A stretch of 64,000 nucleotides of DNA from Leptolyngbya sp. KIOST-1 (GCF_000763385.1 NZ_JQFA01000002.1:3596001-3660000); one strand, 5' to 3'. Shown: positions 27,777-35,090, counted from the first letter of the stretch. The notes: generated from the letters alone by a model not told the origin. Translations and numbers: made by a program.

Positions 27777-28187
27777 TCAAAGACCGAGTCCGTAGGGCCA
27801 TCGTACCCAGCGGCACCACGCATTATAGAAATGATCGCCCAGGCTGGGGCGATACTGGGCAGGGCTAAGCAATGATAGCTGCTCAAATACCTGGCGGCCC
27901 ATGGGGGTGAGGCGAAAGCTATCGGTGAGGCCCTGGCCATCTACTTCGCGGCGCAGCAGGCCAACGGCGATCAGCCACATCATTTCGTTTTCGGCCCGTA
28001 GCTCGGCTAGGGGCCGATGGCTGTAGCGGCTTTTGACGCCCGCTGGCCCACAGACTTGACGAATGGAAATACTGCGCGATCGCATGTCCCCCAACAGATC
28101 GAGCCGAAAGGGGGAGCACCGAAAGGCGCGCTCGGCCCGCCTTAGCGATCGCCTGGGGTAACGCAGGGCAATGGCTGGGTCCGACAT
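27777..28187 (-). CDS. Npun_F0494 family protein
   Basis: A 136-residue protein starting MSDPAIALRYPRRSLRRAER. The family-like core is ERAFRCSPFRLDLLGDMRSR, HRPLAELRAENEMMWLIAVG and LLRREVDGQGLTDSFRLTPM. This last block looks like a winged-helix segment. The match to the cyanobacterial Npun_F0494 family is from recall. The function is unknown; it might bind DNA. It is divergent from the glnT leader region. Confidence 0.65.
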   Translation of the reverse strand: MSDPAIALRYPRRSLRRAERAFRCSPFRLDLLGDMRSRSISIRQVCGPAGVKSRYSHRPLAELRAENEMMWLIAVGLLRREVDGQGLTDSFRLTPMGRQVFEQLSLLSPAQYRPSLGDHFYNAWCRWVRWPYGLGL

Positions 28188-28289
28188 AACTGGGGCCATG
28201 GGTTCAGAAATGATGACTGCCTTAAATTGTAGGTTTAATCCATCGACAAACGCGGAAGAAAGCTAAAGATCCGAAGAAAGGGCGGTTTA

Positions 28290-28303
28290 GTAGCAGCGGT
28301 TAC
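28290..28303 (+). promoter_or_regulatory. NtcA-type binding site upstream of the guanidine riboswitch
   Basis: GTAGCAGCGGTTAC fits the NtcA consensus GTA-N8-TAC exactly. TATAGG (28332-28337) is a possible -10 element, with transcription starting near 28340, before the riboswitch aptamer. NtcA is the global nitrogen activator of cyanobacteria. This is a motif match only. Confidence 0.5.
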
Positions 28304-28404
28304 TTTCTAATCCTTAAGCAATTGCTAAGCCTATAGGTACATCAACGGTCAGCTCAATCCCCTAGACAATCAACCAGTTTTAATAGCCATCTAATGGCCA
28401 AAAG

Positions 28405-28545
28405 GCTTCTAGGGTTCCGGTTTGCCCCACGAGTGGCAAGACGTCTGGTCCAAGAGAAGCCGCCAGACAGGTACTGCTTCTGCTGCAATGGCAGGGCTCC
28501 TAGCCTCTGGTACACGGCGGGATAAAAGCCCGGGAGGATAGCAAA
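28405..28545 (+). ncRNA. Guanidine-I (ykkC) riboswitch aptamer
   Basis: The leader contains the three conserved blocks of the ykkC/guanidine-I class in order and spacing. They are CTAGGGTTCCGG (28409-28420), CTGGTCCAAGAG (28445-28456, one base off the usual CTGGTCCGAGAG) and ACGGCGGGATAAAAGCCC (28514-28531) followed by GGGAGG. A variable helix lies between the second and third blocks. The class binds free guanidinium and turns on transport or degradation genes. Here it precedes glnT and a NitT/TauT-type ABC importer. The third block has the form seen in the guanidine-sensing subtype, but ppGpp/PRPP subtypes share part of it. Confidence 0.88.
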
Positions 28546-28578
28546 GTTCGCTTTGCCATTCTCTCGGGCTGTTGTTTT
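28528..28578 (+). terminator. Conditional terminator of the guanidine-I riboswitch
   Basis: GCCCGGGAG (28528-28536), the 3' end of the aptamer, can pair instead with CTCTCGGGC (28561-28569). A perfect inner hairpin GCAAAG-TTCG-CTTTGC (28541-28556) continues the stem. TGTTGTTTT follows. Aptamer and terminator folds exclude each other, so ligand binding should allow read-through into glnT (an ON switch). Confidence 0.75.
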
Positions 28579-28622
28579 GATGCCGCTTTTCCACCCAATT
28601 ATCCATCCACCCCGACTCACCT

Positions 28623-29984
28623 ATGGCCCACCCGCTCACCCCTGAAATTGAGGCGCTGAAATCTTCCCTGGAGGCTAAGGGCGTTAAGTACGCCCTGGCC
28701 AGCTACGTGGATATCCACGGTATGGGCAAGGCCAAAATGGTGCCGATCGCCCATCTGGGCCAGATGATGGCGGGCTCGGAGCTGTTTACCGGCGCGGCCC
28801 TCGACGGGGTGCCCCAGGCGATCAGCGATGAGGAGGTGGCGGCGATGCCCGATGCGGCCACGGCCACGGTGCTGCCCTGGCAGCCCGAGATCGCCTGGTT
28901 CGCCAGCGATTTATACCTCAAGGGCCAGCCCTTTGAGGCCTGCTGCCGCACCATTCTCAAGCAGATGCTGGCCAAGGCGGCGGCGATGGGGTTTACCTTT
29001 AACCTGGGCATCGAAACCGAGTTTTTTATGCTCAAAGAAAATGCCGACGGTAGCTTTGGGCCGGTGAGCGATCGCGACCACCTGGCCAAGCCCTGCTACG
29101 ACCTGCCCAGCCTGCTCGACAACGCCCCCTGGCTGAGCGAACTGGTGGACTACATGAATCAGCTCGGCTGGGACGTGTACTCCTTTGACCACGAAGACGC
29201 CAACGGCCAGTTCGAGACCGACTTTGCCTACAGCGATGCCCTGACCATGGCCGACCGGCTCACCTTCTTTCGGCTGATGGTCAAAGAGGTGGCCCGCAAA
29301 CACGGCTATTTCGCCAGCTTTATGCCCAAGCCCTTTGGCGATCGCACCGGCAGCGGTGCCCACTACAACATGTCGCTGGCCGACATTGAAACCGGGCAGA
29401 ATCTATTTGAAAACGCCGAAGATCCGCGCGGCTGCAAGCTTTCAACGCTGGGCTACCAGTTCATTGCCGGGGTGCTAAAGCACGCCAAGGCCATCTGCGC
29501 CGTCACCTGCCCCACGGTCAACAGCTACAAGCGGCTGCTGCGCCAGGGCAGCATGTCGGGCTTTACCTGGGCCCCGGTCTACATCTGCTACGGCAACAAC
29601 AACCGCACCAACATGCTGCGTATTCCCCTGGCGGGGGGGCGAGTTGAGTGCCGCGCCGCCGACATTGCCACCAACCCCTACCTGGGCGCGGCGATGATTC
29701 TCGCCGCCGGGCTGGAGGGCATCGCCGAGGGGCTTGACCCTGGCGACCCCCACACCGAAAACATGTACAACTATTCCCTGAGCGACCTGAAAACCCTGGG
29801 CATCGATATGCTGCCCCGCACGCTGCAGGAGGCGATCGACGCCTTTGAGGCTGACCCGCTCAGCCAGGCCGTAATGGGCCCACTGATGTACCAGACCTAC
29901 ATCGATTTTCGCCGTCAGGAGTGGAACGAGTACCACACCCACATTTCTGACTGGGAAATTAAGCGGTACCTGAAGTTCTTTTAA
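28623..29984 (+). CDS. glnT: Type III glutamate-ammonia ligase (GlnT family), guanidine-riboswitch controlled
   Basis: A 453-residue glutamine-synthetase-fold protein. It has an N-terminal beta-grasp domain (VKYALASYVDIHGMGKAKMV). The catalytic domain has metal-binding Glu residues in GIETEFFML (about 131-133), GDRTGSGAHYNMSL, NNRTNMLRIP and NPYLGAAMILAAGLEG. The sequence matches the GlnT/type III glutamate-ammonia ligase group, shorter than GlnN; relatives include gamma-glutamylmethylamide synthetases, which use amines in place of ammonia. It is the first gene after the guanidine-I riboswitch. It may trap ammonia released from the substrate, or it may glutamylate an amine or guanidine-type molecule. 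The latter is speculation. Confidence 0.92.
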   Translation: MAHPLTPEIEALKSSLEAKGVKYALASYVDIHGMGKAKMVPIAHLGQMMAGSELFTGAALDGVPQAISDEEVAAMPDAATATVLPWQPEIAWFASDLYLKGQPFEACCRTILKQMLAKAAAMGFTFNLGIETEFFMLKENADGSFGPVSDRDHLAKPCYDLPSLLDNAPWLSELVDYMNQLGWDVYSFDHEDANGQFETDFAYSDALTMADRLTFFRLMVKEVARKHGYFASFMPKPFGDRTGSGAHYNMSLADIETGQNLFENAEDPRGCKLSTLGYQFIAGVLKHAKAICAVTCPTVNSYKRLLRQGSMSGFTWAPVYICYGNNNRTNMLRIPLAGGRVECRAADIATNPYLGAAMILAAGLEGIAEGLDPGDPHTENMYNYSLSDLKTLGIDMLPRTLQEAIDAFEADPLSQAVMGPLMYQTYIDFRRQEWNEYHTHISDWEIKRYLKFF

Positions 29985-30079
29985 CCCAGGGTGAGGCGGC
30001 CTTTGGCTGGTTAGCCCGATCGCTCGCCAATTCTAGTTTTTCGGTTGTGTAGTTCTTGTAGTTCTGAGCCTGTAACACC

Positions 30080-31132
30080 ATGAAGCGACGCAATTTTCTT
30101 CCCCTTCTCGCCGCCTTTTTCTGTAGCCTGCTGATTGCCATTGGCTGTACGCCGGATGCGTCCCAAACCGGAGCCCCCACCAATGGGGCAGAAACCGCGC
30201 CCGCGACGGCCACCGACGGTAGGCCGGTGCGCCTGGGCTACAGCAACTGGGCGGGCTGGTGGCCCTGGGCGATCGCCGAAGAAGAGGGCCTATTTGAAGC
30301 CAACGGCGCAAACGTGGAGCTGATCTGGTTCGACGGCTATCTGGAGTCGATGCAGGCGCTGGCCGCAGGCCAACTCGACGCCAACAGCCAAACCCTGAAC
30401 GACACCATTTCCTTTGTCGATGATTCGGCGAACGGCATGGTGGTGGTGTTGGTGAACGACAACTCGGCCGGCAATGACAAAATTATCGGCGTTGAAGATA
30501 TCGAAACCATGGCTGACTTCGAAGGCCGCACCGTCGCCCTGGAAGAAGGCGTGGTGGGCGACTTTTTAATGAACCTGGCCCTACAGGATGCCGGGCTGAG
30601 CCGGGACGATGTGCAAATCCAGAACCTGGAAACCGGAGCCGCCGCCGCTGCCTTTGCGGCGGGGCAGGTCGAAGGATTTGCGGGCTGGGTACCCTTTTGG
30701 GAAACGGCGCTGACCCGACCGGGTAGCCAGGTGATTGTCACCTCGGAAGCCTATCCCGGCGCTATCCCCGACCTGTTGGTGACCAGCCAAACCCTGATCG
30801 ACGAGCGACCGGAGCAGGTGCAGGCGTTGATCAACACCTGGTTTGACGTGTTGGCCTTTATGGAGGAAAACCCCGAGGAAGCGGCCGCCATCATGGCCCG
30901 ACGGGCTGGGGTGAGTGCTGAGGAGTTTGAAACCTACACCGCCGGTACCCGTATGTTCACCCTGGACGACAACCTCGAAGCCTTTAGCAATGGGGAAGAC
31001 ATGGTCCACATGCCCTACGCCGCCCAGGTGATGACGGACTTCATGGTGGAGGTGGGCTTTATTCCCACTGCCCCCGACCTGGAGGCGATTTTTGACGATC
31101 AGTTTGTTCAGGCCTTTGCCCAGGGGCAGTAG
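30080..31132 (+). CDS. NitT/TauT-type ABC transporter substrate-binding lipoprotein
   Basis: A 350-residue protein with a lipoprotein signal (FFCSLLIAIGC, Cys23). The type II periplasmic binding fold starts VRLGYSNWAGWWPWAIAEEE; other features are WFDGYLESMQALAAGQLDAN and a conserved GAAAAAFAAGQVEGFAGWVP. The SsuA/TauA/ThiY-like family binds small organic or inorganic ions. It lies 95 bases after glnT and is followed by its permease and ATPase genes. The guanidine-I riboswitch upstream makes guanidine or a substituted guanidine the most likely ligand; Trp and acidic residues near the pocket (NWAGWW, IWFD) would suit a flat cation. The ligand is inferred. Confidence 0.9.
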   Translation: MKRRNFLPLLAAFFCSLLIAIGCTPDASQTGAPTNGAETAPATATDGRPVRLGYSNWAGWWPWAIAEEEGLFEANGANVELIWFDGYLESMQALAAGQLDANSQTLNDTISFVDDSANGMVVVLVNDNSAGNDKIIGVEDIETMADFEGRTVALEEGVVGDFLMNLALQDAGLSRDDVQIQNLETGAAAAAFAAGQVEGFAGWVPFWETALTRPGSQVIVTSEAYPGAIPDLLVTSQTLIDERPEQVQALINTWFDVLAFMEENPEEAAAIMARRAGVSAEEFETYTAGTRMFTLDDNLEAFSNGEDMVHMPYAAQVMTDFMVEVGFIPTAPDLEAIFDDQFVQAFAQGQ

Positions 31133-31272
31133 CCCAGGCGTAGTCTCTGATGCAGCCCCCTGTAACCACTCGGTCGAGGATGGAACCATGGGCCATCGCT
31201 GCCAGCTACCGCCGTAGATTGTCGCCACCAATTACCGCCGCAGATTAACGCCCTAAACTCTGGAGAACCGCT

Positions 31273-32109
31273 GTGACTACCGCCGCTCCCCCAACCGCTG
31301 CCCCTGGCGCTAAAACCCTGAAGCCATCTGTCTTTTGGCGCTTGGCGGAGGACATTCCCCGACCGCTCAGCCTGGGCTTGATGACCCTGTCGATCGTGGT
31401 GCCGTTTGGCCTGTGGTGGCTGCTGGCCAGTCTAAACCTGACCGATCCGCGCTTTTTGCCGGGGCCGATTGAGGTGGCTCAGGCCCTAGGACGGCTGTGG
31501 ACCGATGGATTTCTAATGGAGGACACCGCTGCTAGCCTGATGCGGGTGACCCTCGGTTTCTCGGCGGCGGCGCTGGTGTCGGTGCCCATCGGCATTGCCA
31601 TGGGGGCCTTTGCCAGCATTCGTGCGCTGCTGGAGCCGATTGTGGGGGTGGTTCGCTATATGCCGGCCCCGGCCTTTATTCCCCTGCTGATCATCTATTT
31701 GGGCCTGGGGGAAGAGCCGAAGATCATGCTGATTTTCATTGGCACCGTGTTCTTTAACGTGCTGATGATTATGGATGCGGTGAAGTTTGTGCCCAAGGAT
31801 CTGCTGGAATCGACCTATACTCTGGGCGGGCGACGGCTCCAGGTGTTGTTCCAGGTGATCACCCCCTATGTGGTGCCCAACATTATCGACACGTTTCGCA
31901 TCAACATCGCGACGTCCTGGAACCTGGTGGTGGTGGCGGAACTGGTGGCGGCGGAGGCGGGGCTGGGACGGCGGATCGTCCAGGCCCAGCGGTTCTTCCG
32001 CACAGACGATATTTTTGCCTGTCTGATTGTGCTGGGGGTAATTGGCTTCACCCTGGATCTATCCCTGCGCTACTTGATGAAGCTCACCTGCAAGTGGGCG
32101 GTGGATTAG
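31273..32109 (+). CDS. NitT/TauT-type ABC transporter permease (guanidine cluster)
   Basis: A 278-residue membrane protein starting at GTG 31273, with GGAG eight bases upstream. Six helices are predicted. The SsuC-type features are RFLPGPIEVAQALGRLW, ASLMRVTLGFSAAALVSVPI, PAPAFIPLLIIYLGLGEEPK and the EAA-like loop ESTYTLGGRRLQVLFQVITP. It forms the channel of the importer with the adjacent binding lipoprotein and ATPase. The next gene begins after about 150 bases containing two palindromic repeats and C-rich repeats, so read-through rather than tight coupling is expected. Confidence 0.92.
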   Translation: MTTAAPPTAAPGAKTLKPSVFWRLAEDIPRPLSLGLMTLSIVVPFGLWWLLASLNLTDPRFLPGPIEVAQALGRLWTDGFLMEDTAASLMRVTLGFSAAALVSVPIGIAMGAFASIRALLEPIVGVVRYMPAPAFIPLLIIYLGLGEEPKIMLIFIGTVFFNVLMIMDAVKFVPKDLLESTYTLGGRRLQVLFQVITPYVVPNIIDTFRINIATSWNLVVVAELVAAEAGLGRRIVQAQRFFRTDDIFACLIVLGVIGFTLDLSLRYLMKLTCKWAVD

Positions 32110-32144
32110 GCAATAGTCCACTGGTCTGTCGCGCTGATCTGGCT

Positions 32145-32202
32145 GGTGGGCAGTGCCCACCCTACGGTTCACTGGTGGGCACTGCCCACCCTACGGTTCA
32201 CC
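32145..32202 (+). repeat. Tandem pair of 29-base palindrome-containing repeats
   Basis: GGTGGGCAGTGCCCACC and GGTGGGCACTGCCCACC, each followed by CTACGGTTCAC, sit in direct tandem with a 29-base period. The same palindrome recurs at 33042-33110 and 56921-57093. Confidence 0.8.
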
Positions 32203-32260
32203 CACCCCCTCACCCTTCACTCATCCACCCCCTACCCCTCACCCCCTACCCCTCACCCAT
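32203..32260 (+). repeat. C-rich CACCC/TACCCC tandem motif tract
   Basis: A G-free stretch of CACCC, CATCC and TACCCCTC units directly before the ATPase start codon. Similar tracts occur at 34340-34425, 47023-47072, 57664-57690 and, on the other strand, 23461-23512 and 56849-56885. Confidence 0.7.
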
Positions 32261-32261
32261 C

Positions 32262-33035
32262 ATGCATTTAGAACTCAACAACCTCCGCAAACAGTTCGAC
32301 ACTCGCCAGGGGCCGGTGCTGGCGCTGGATGACATCAACATGCACGTAGAAACGGGCGAATTCGTCTGCGCGGTGGGGGCGTCGGGATCGGGTAAGTCTA
32401 CCCTGCTGCGGCTGGTGGCGGGGCTGGATAGTCCGACCCGCGGAGAGATTACGGTGGACGGTCAGCCGGTGACGGGGCCGGGGGCTGACCGGGGCATGGT
32501 GTTCCAGGGCTATACCCTATACCCCTGGATGACGGTGCAGAAGAATGTGGAGTTTGGCCTGAAGCTCCAGGGGGTGGGCCGCCGGGAGCGACGAGAGCAG
32601 GCGTCTTATTACTTAGATGTGGTGGGGTTGACCCGGTTTGCCCAGGCGCTGCCCAAGGCGCTGTCGGGGGGGATGAAGCAGCGGGTGGCGATCGCCCGCA
32701 CCCTGGCCGCCCAACCCAAAATCATGCTGATGGATGAACCCTTTGGGGCCCTGGATGTGCAGACCAAGGAAACCATGCAGCAGTTTATGCTCGACCTGTG
32801 GAACCGCACCGGGGTGAGCATTTTGATGATTACCCACGATGTCGATGAGGCGGTGTTTTTGGCCCAGCGCATCTATGTGCTGACGGCTCACCCCGGCACC
32901 ATTCAGCGGGAGGTGTTTGTGGATTTGCCGGGCGATCGCACCTATGCAATTCGCCGCGATCGCGCCTTTCAGGACACCCGCGAAGGCATCATGGACCTGC
33001 TGCGGGGAAAACCGGCTCCGGCCCTGGTTGGTTGA
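32262..33035 (+). CDS. NitT/TauT-type ABC transporter ATPase (guanidine cluster)
   Basis: A 257-residue ABC ATPase: Walker A GASGSGKST (39-47), Q-loop in MVFQGYTLYPWMTVQ, signature LSGGMKQRVAIARTLA, Walker [14 protein letters not shown] and the switch His in MITHDVDEAVFLA. The closest functional groups are SsuB/TauB/NrtD-type importers. It energises the permease encoded at 31273. ATG 32262 is chosen because the reading frame upstream passes only through C-rich intergenic repeats. Confidence 0.93.
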   Translation: MHLELNNLRKQFDTRQGPVLALDDINMHVETGEFVCAVGASGSGKSTLLRLVAGLDSPTRGEITVDGQPVTGPGADRGMVFQGYTLYPWMTVQKNVEFGLKLQGVGRRERREQASYYLDVVGLTRFAQALPKALSGGMKQRVAIARTLAAQPKIMLMDEPFGALDVQTKETMQQFMLDLWNRTGVSILMITHDVDEAVFLAQRIYVLTAHPGTIQREVFVDLPGDRTYAIRRDRAFQDTREGIMDLLRGKPAPALVG

Positions 33036-33041
33036 TTTAGT

Positions 33042-33110
33042 TAGGGTGGGCACTGCCCACCCTACAGCTAAACAAGTGTTGGTTTGATGGTGGGCGGTGC
33101 CCACCCTGCG
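33042..33110 (+). repeat. Two GGTGGGC-N-GCCCACC palindromes
   Basis: TAGGGTGGGCACTGCCCACC (33042-33061, continuing CTA) and GGTGGGCGGTGCCCACCC (33089-33106). They lie between the ATPase and the Rieske gene and could form stem-loops in the mRNA. Confidence 0.75.
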
Positions 33111-33136
33111 CGTACTGATGGGGAGAGTATCTAGCC

Positions 33137-34285
33137 ATGGTTTCGAGTCTGCCGCTGCGGTCAACAACCGATCCCCAAGGGTCGTCGCCAGGTCTCCCCG
33201 AGACCCACGGGCTGCCCGATCGCTTTTTGCTCACCGCCGACCACTACACCAATCCTGCCTGGATCCCAATCGAGCAGCGGGCCATCTTTCGCCGCACCTG
33301 GCTCTACGCGGGCGACAGCGAAGGGCTGCTACCGGGGATGGTGTGGGCCAGGACGGTGGCGGGGACTCCTCTACTGATCACTCGAGATCATGAGGGCGAA
33401 CTAAGGGCCTTTTACAACCTCTGCCCCCACCGGGCGGCGATTTTGTCGCCCCCGGCGGGCATTCACCCCTGCCAAAAGCTGGTGTGCCCCTACCACGCCT
33501 GGGTCTACGACCTCTCGGGCAACCTGACCGGGGTGCCCTCTCAGGATCAGTTCCCGCCGTCATTTCAAAAGGAGGATTTCGCCCTGCGATCGCTGCGGTT
33601 AGAGACCTGGTCGGGCTTTATGTTCGTCTGCTTTGACGACGCTGCCCCGCCCCTGGTGGAGTTTCTAGGCAGCATCCCCCAACACCTGGGTCAGCACCGC
33701 ACCGCCGCCACCCACCCCCTGGTGGCCAAGCGATACACCGTGGCCTGCAACTGGAAGAACTACCACGACAATACGCTGTGTGATTACCATGTGGCGATCG
33801 CCCACCGCACCACCCTGCACCTGGTGCAGGGGCCGATTCGCCGCTACCAGCACCAGCTCGAACCCTTCGTCAACCTGCTCTACACCCCCACCACCGCCGA
33901 CTGGCAGGCCGAAAACTCCATCTTGCCCACCCTCCAGGGCCGCAGCCGCGACGGATTTTTTACCTACGGCATCTACCCCAACCTGCACCTGCTGGGGCTG
34001 CCCAACGGCCTGCTGGCCTGGCTGCACATCGAGCCGCTCACCGTCGAGTCTTGCCAGGTTTCCCTGGAGATCTACGGCGACCCTGAGTTTTGCCCGCCCA
34101 AGGAAACTCTGCTAGCCGAATTTGAAGCCTTTATGCAGGAGGACATGGTGCTGACCGAAAGCGTGCAGCAGGGCTACGCCAGCGGTGCCTACACCCCTGG
34201 CCCAGTGAATGGTTTGGAATCGCGGATCATTCACCAGCAGCAGCTGATTTGGAATGCCCTGGCCGCCGCTGGGGGGGCTGATTAG
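33137..34285 (+). CDS. Rieske non-heme iron oxygenase, alpha subunit
   Basis: A 382-residue protein. The Rieske [2Fe-2S] motif is C96-P-H98 in NLCPHRAAIL and C117-P-Y-H120 in LVCPYHAWVYD. The catalytic domain has NWKNYHDNTLCDYHVAIAH, giving the mononuclear-iron His218 and His223, with an acidic third ligand probably in QEDMVLTESVQQG (about 336-348). Such enzymes hydroxylate or N-/O-dealkylate using electrons from a ferredoxin and a reductase, neither encoded here. The QED...VQ(Q/R)G end is typical of the group acting on quaternary amines and similar small cations. GGGAGAG lies ten bases before the ATG. Its position in the guanidine-riboswitch cluster suggests oxidation of guanidine or an alkylguanidine, which is untested. 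Confidence 0.93.
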   Translation: MVSSLPLRSTTDPQGSSPGLPETHGLPDRFLLTADHYTNPAWIPIEQRAIFRRTWLYAGDSEGLLPGMVWARTVAGTPLLITRDHEGELRAFYNLCPHRAAILSPPAGIHPCQKLVCPYHAWVYDLSGNLTGVPSQDQFPPSFQKEDFALRSLRLETWSGFMFVCFDDAAPPLVEFLGSIPQHLGQHRTAATHPLVAKRYTVACNWKNYHDNTLCDYHVAIAHRTTLHLVQGPIRRYQHQLEPFVNLLYTPTTADWQAENSILPTLQGRSRDGFFTYGIYPNLHLLGLPNGLLAWLHIEPLTVESCQVSLEIYGDPEFCPPKETLLAEFEAFMQEDMVLTESVQQGYASGAYTPGPVNGLESRIIHQQQLIWNALAAAGGAD

Positions 34286-34339
34286 CGGTATGAATAGGCT
34301 GGGCAAAACACCGTTTGCCCCTACGCGGAACCCTGGTGG

Positions 34340-34424
34340 CACACCTTCACCCACCCACCCTTCTACCCTCCCACCCATCCACCCTCTCACCCATCCACCC
34401 GCCTACCCTCCCACCCCCCTCCCC
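34340..34424 (+). repeat. C-rich ACCC/ATCC/TACC tandem tract
   Basis: About 85 bases of CCCACCCA, CCATCCACC and CTACCCTCC units with no G on this strand, between the Rieske gene and the next gene. Confidence 0.75.
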
Positions 34425-35090
34425 ATGCCCCCCAACCCCTTCCTCGGCGTCTGGCAGCGCCGCTCTATTCAGTTCGACCAGGGCCCGGTCGAAACCAGCC
34501 AGTCGGTGCTGTGGATCCAGGCTGAAACTGACTTTGCCGATGTGCGCAGTGCCCCCTTTGCCGGGCGGCTGACGCCGGAGCGGTACCGGTCCATGGACTG
34601 GCGATCGCGCTTTGACGCCGACCTGCTGGGCTTTGCCGGTACCTTTAGCTGGACAGAGGATCCTCCCACCTGCACCTGGCACCATCGCTTTGCCCTGACT
34701 CCCCGCCAGTGGCCCGACACCAGCCGCTACCAGTGGCTCGATGCCGACAATTTTGTGGAACAGGGCACCTGCGAGGATGACGGTGGCAAGGCTCATCCCT
34801 TTGTAGAACACTGGTGTCGTATTCACCCTGGCCCGGTGCGGGGGCGGCACCTAAACCAGGAGCAGCGCCAGGGGCAGGCTCTGGTGGCCGGGGACTGGGC
34901 GGTGGTGGTGCATCACTGGGGGGCGCGCAGCGAAAAATCGTTCCAGGGCGACCCGCTTCAGGATGGTGAGACCTTCTCAGCTTTTTCGGCAACGGCCTGG
35001 CAATGCCGCCAGGGCACCTGGCAACCCCAGTTTGGTACCGAGGCCAGCCTGGGCAGCCCGCCCCAATGGACCCCTATGGATTGGGAGTGA
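34425..35090 (+). CDS. Unrecognised 221-residue protein of the guanidine cluster
   Basis: Starts MPPNPFLGVWQRRSIQFDQG at the ATG after a C-rich repeat tract. It is rich in Trp, Asp, Gln and His and has no signal peptide or membrane helix. Alternating hydrophobic stretches (TSQSVLWIQAETDFADVRS, ADNFVEQGTCEDDGG, GDWAVVVHHWGARSEKSF) suggest a beta-barrel, lipocalin- or HRI1-like fold. I cannot place it in a family with confidence. It is the last gene of the run after the Rieske oxygenase (139 bases downstream), so a role in the same pathway, such as an accessory or ligand-binding protein, is possible. Confidence 0.65.
   Translation: MPPNPFLGVWQRRSIQFDQGPVETSQSVLWIQAETDFADVRSAPFAGRLTPERYRSMDWRSRFDADLLGFAGTFSWTEDPPTCTWHHRFALTPRQWPDTSRYQWLDADNFVEQGTCEDDGGKAHPFVEHWCRIHPGPVRGRHLNQEQRQGQALVAGDWAVVVHHWGARSEKSFQGDPLQDGETFSAFSATAWQCRQGTWQPQFGTEASLGSPPQWTPMDWE

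Noticed and set aside
30001..30079. Second riboswitch between glnT and the ABC genes
   Set aside because: The gap is short and has none of the conserved guanidine-, TPP- or cobalamin-switch blocks.
32145..33110. Possible CRISPR array from repeated GGTGGGC-type units
   Set aside because: Only two units per site, no regular spacers, no cas genes; they are dispersed palindromes.
34340..34424. Coding reading of the C-rich tract as the N-terminus of the 221-residue protein
   Set aside because: The tract is a low-complexity repeat that also occurs in noncoding places; ATG 34425 follows it directly.
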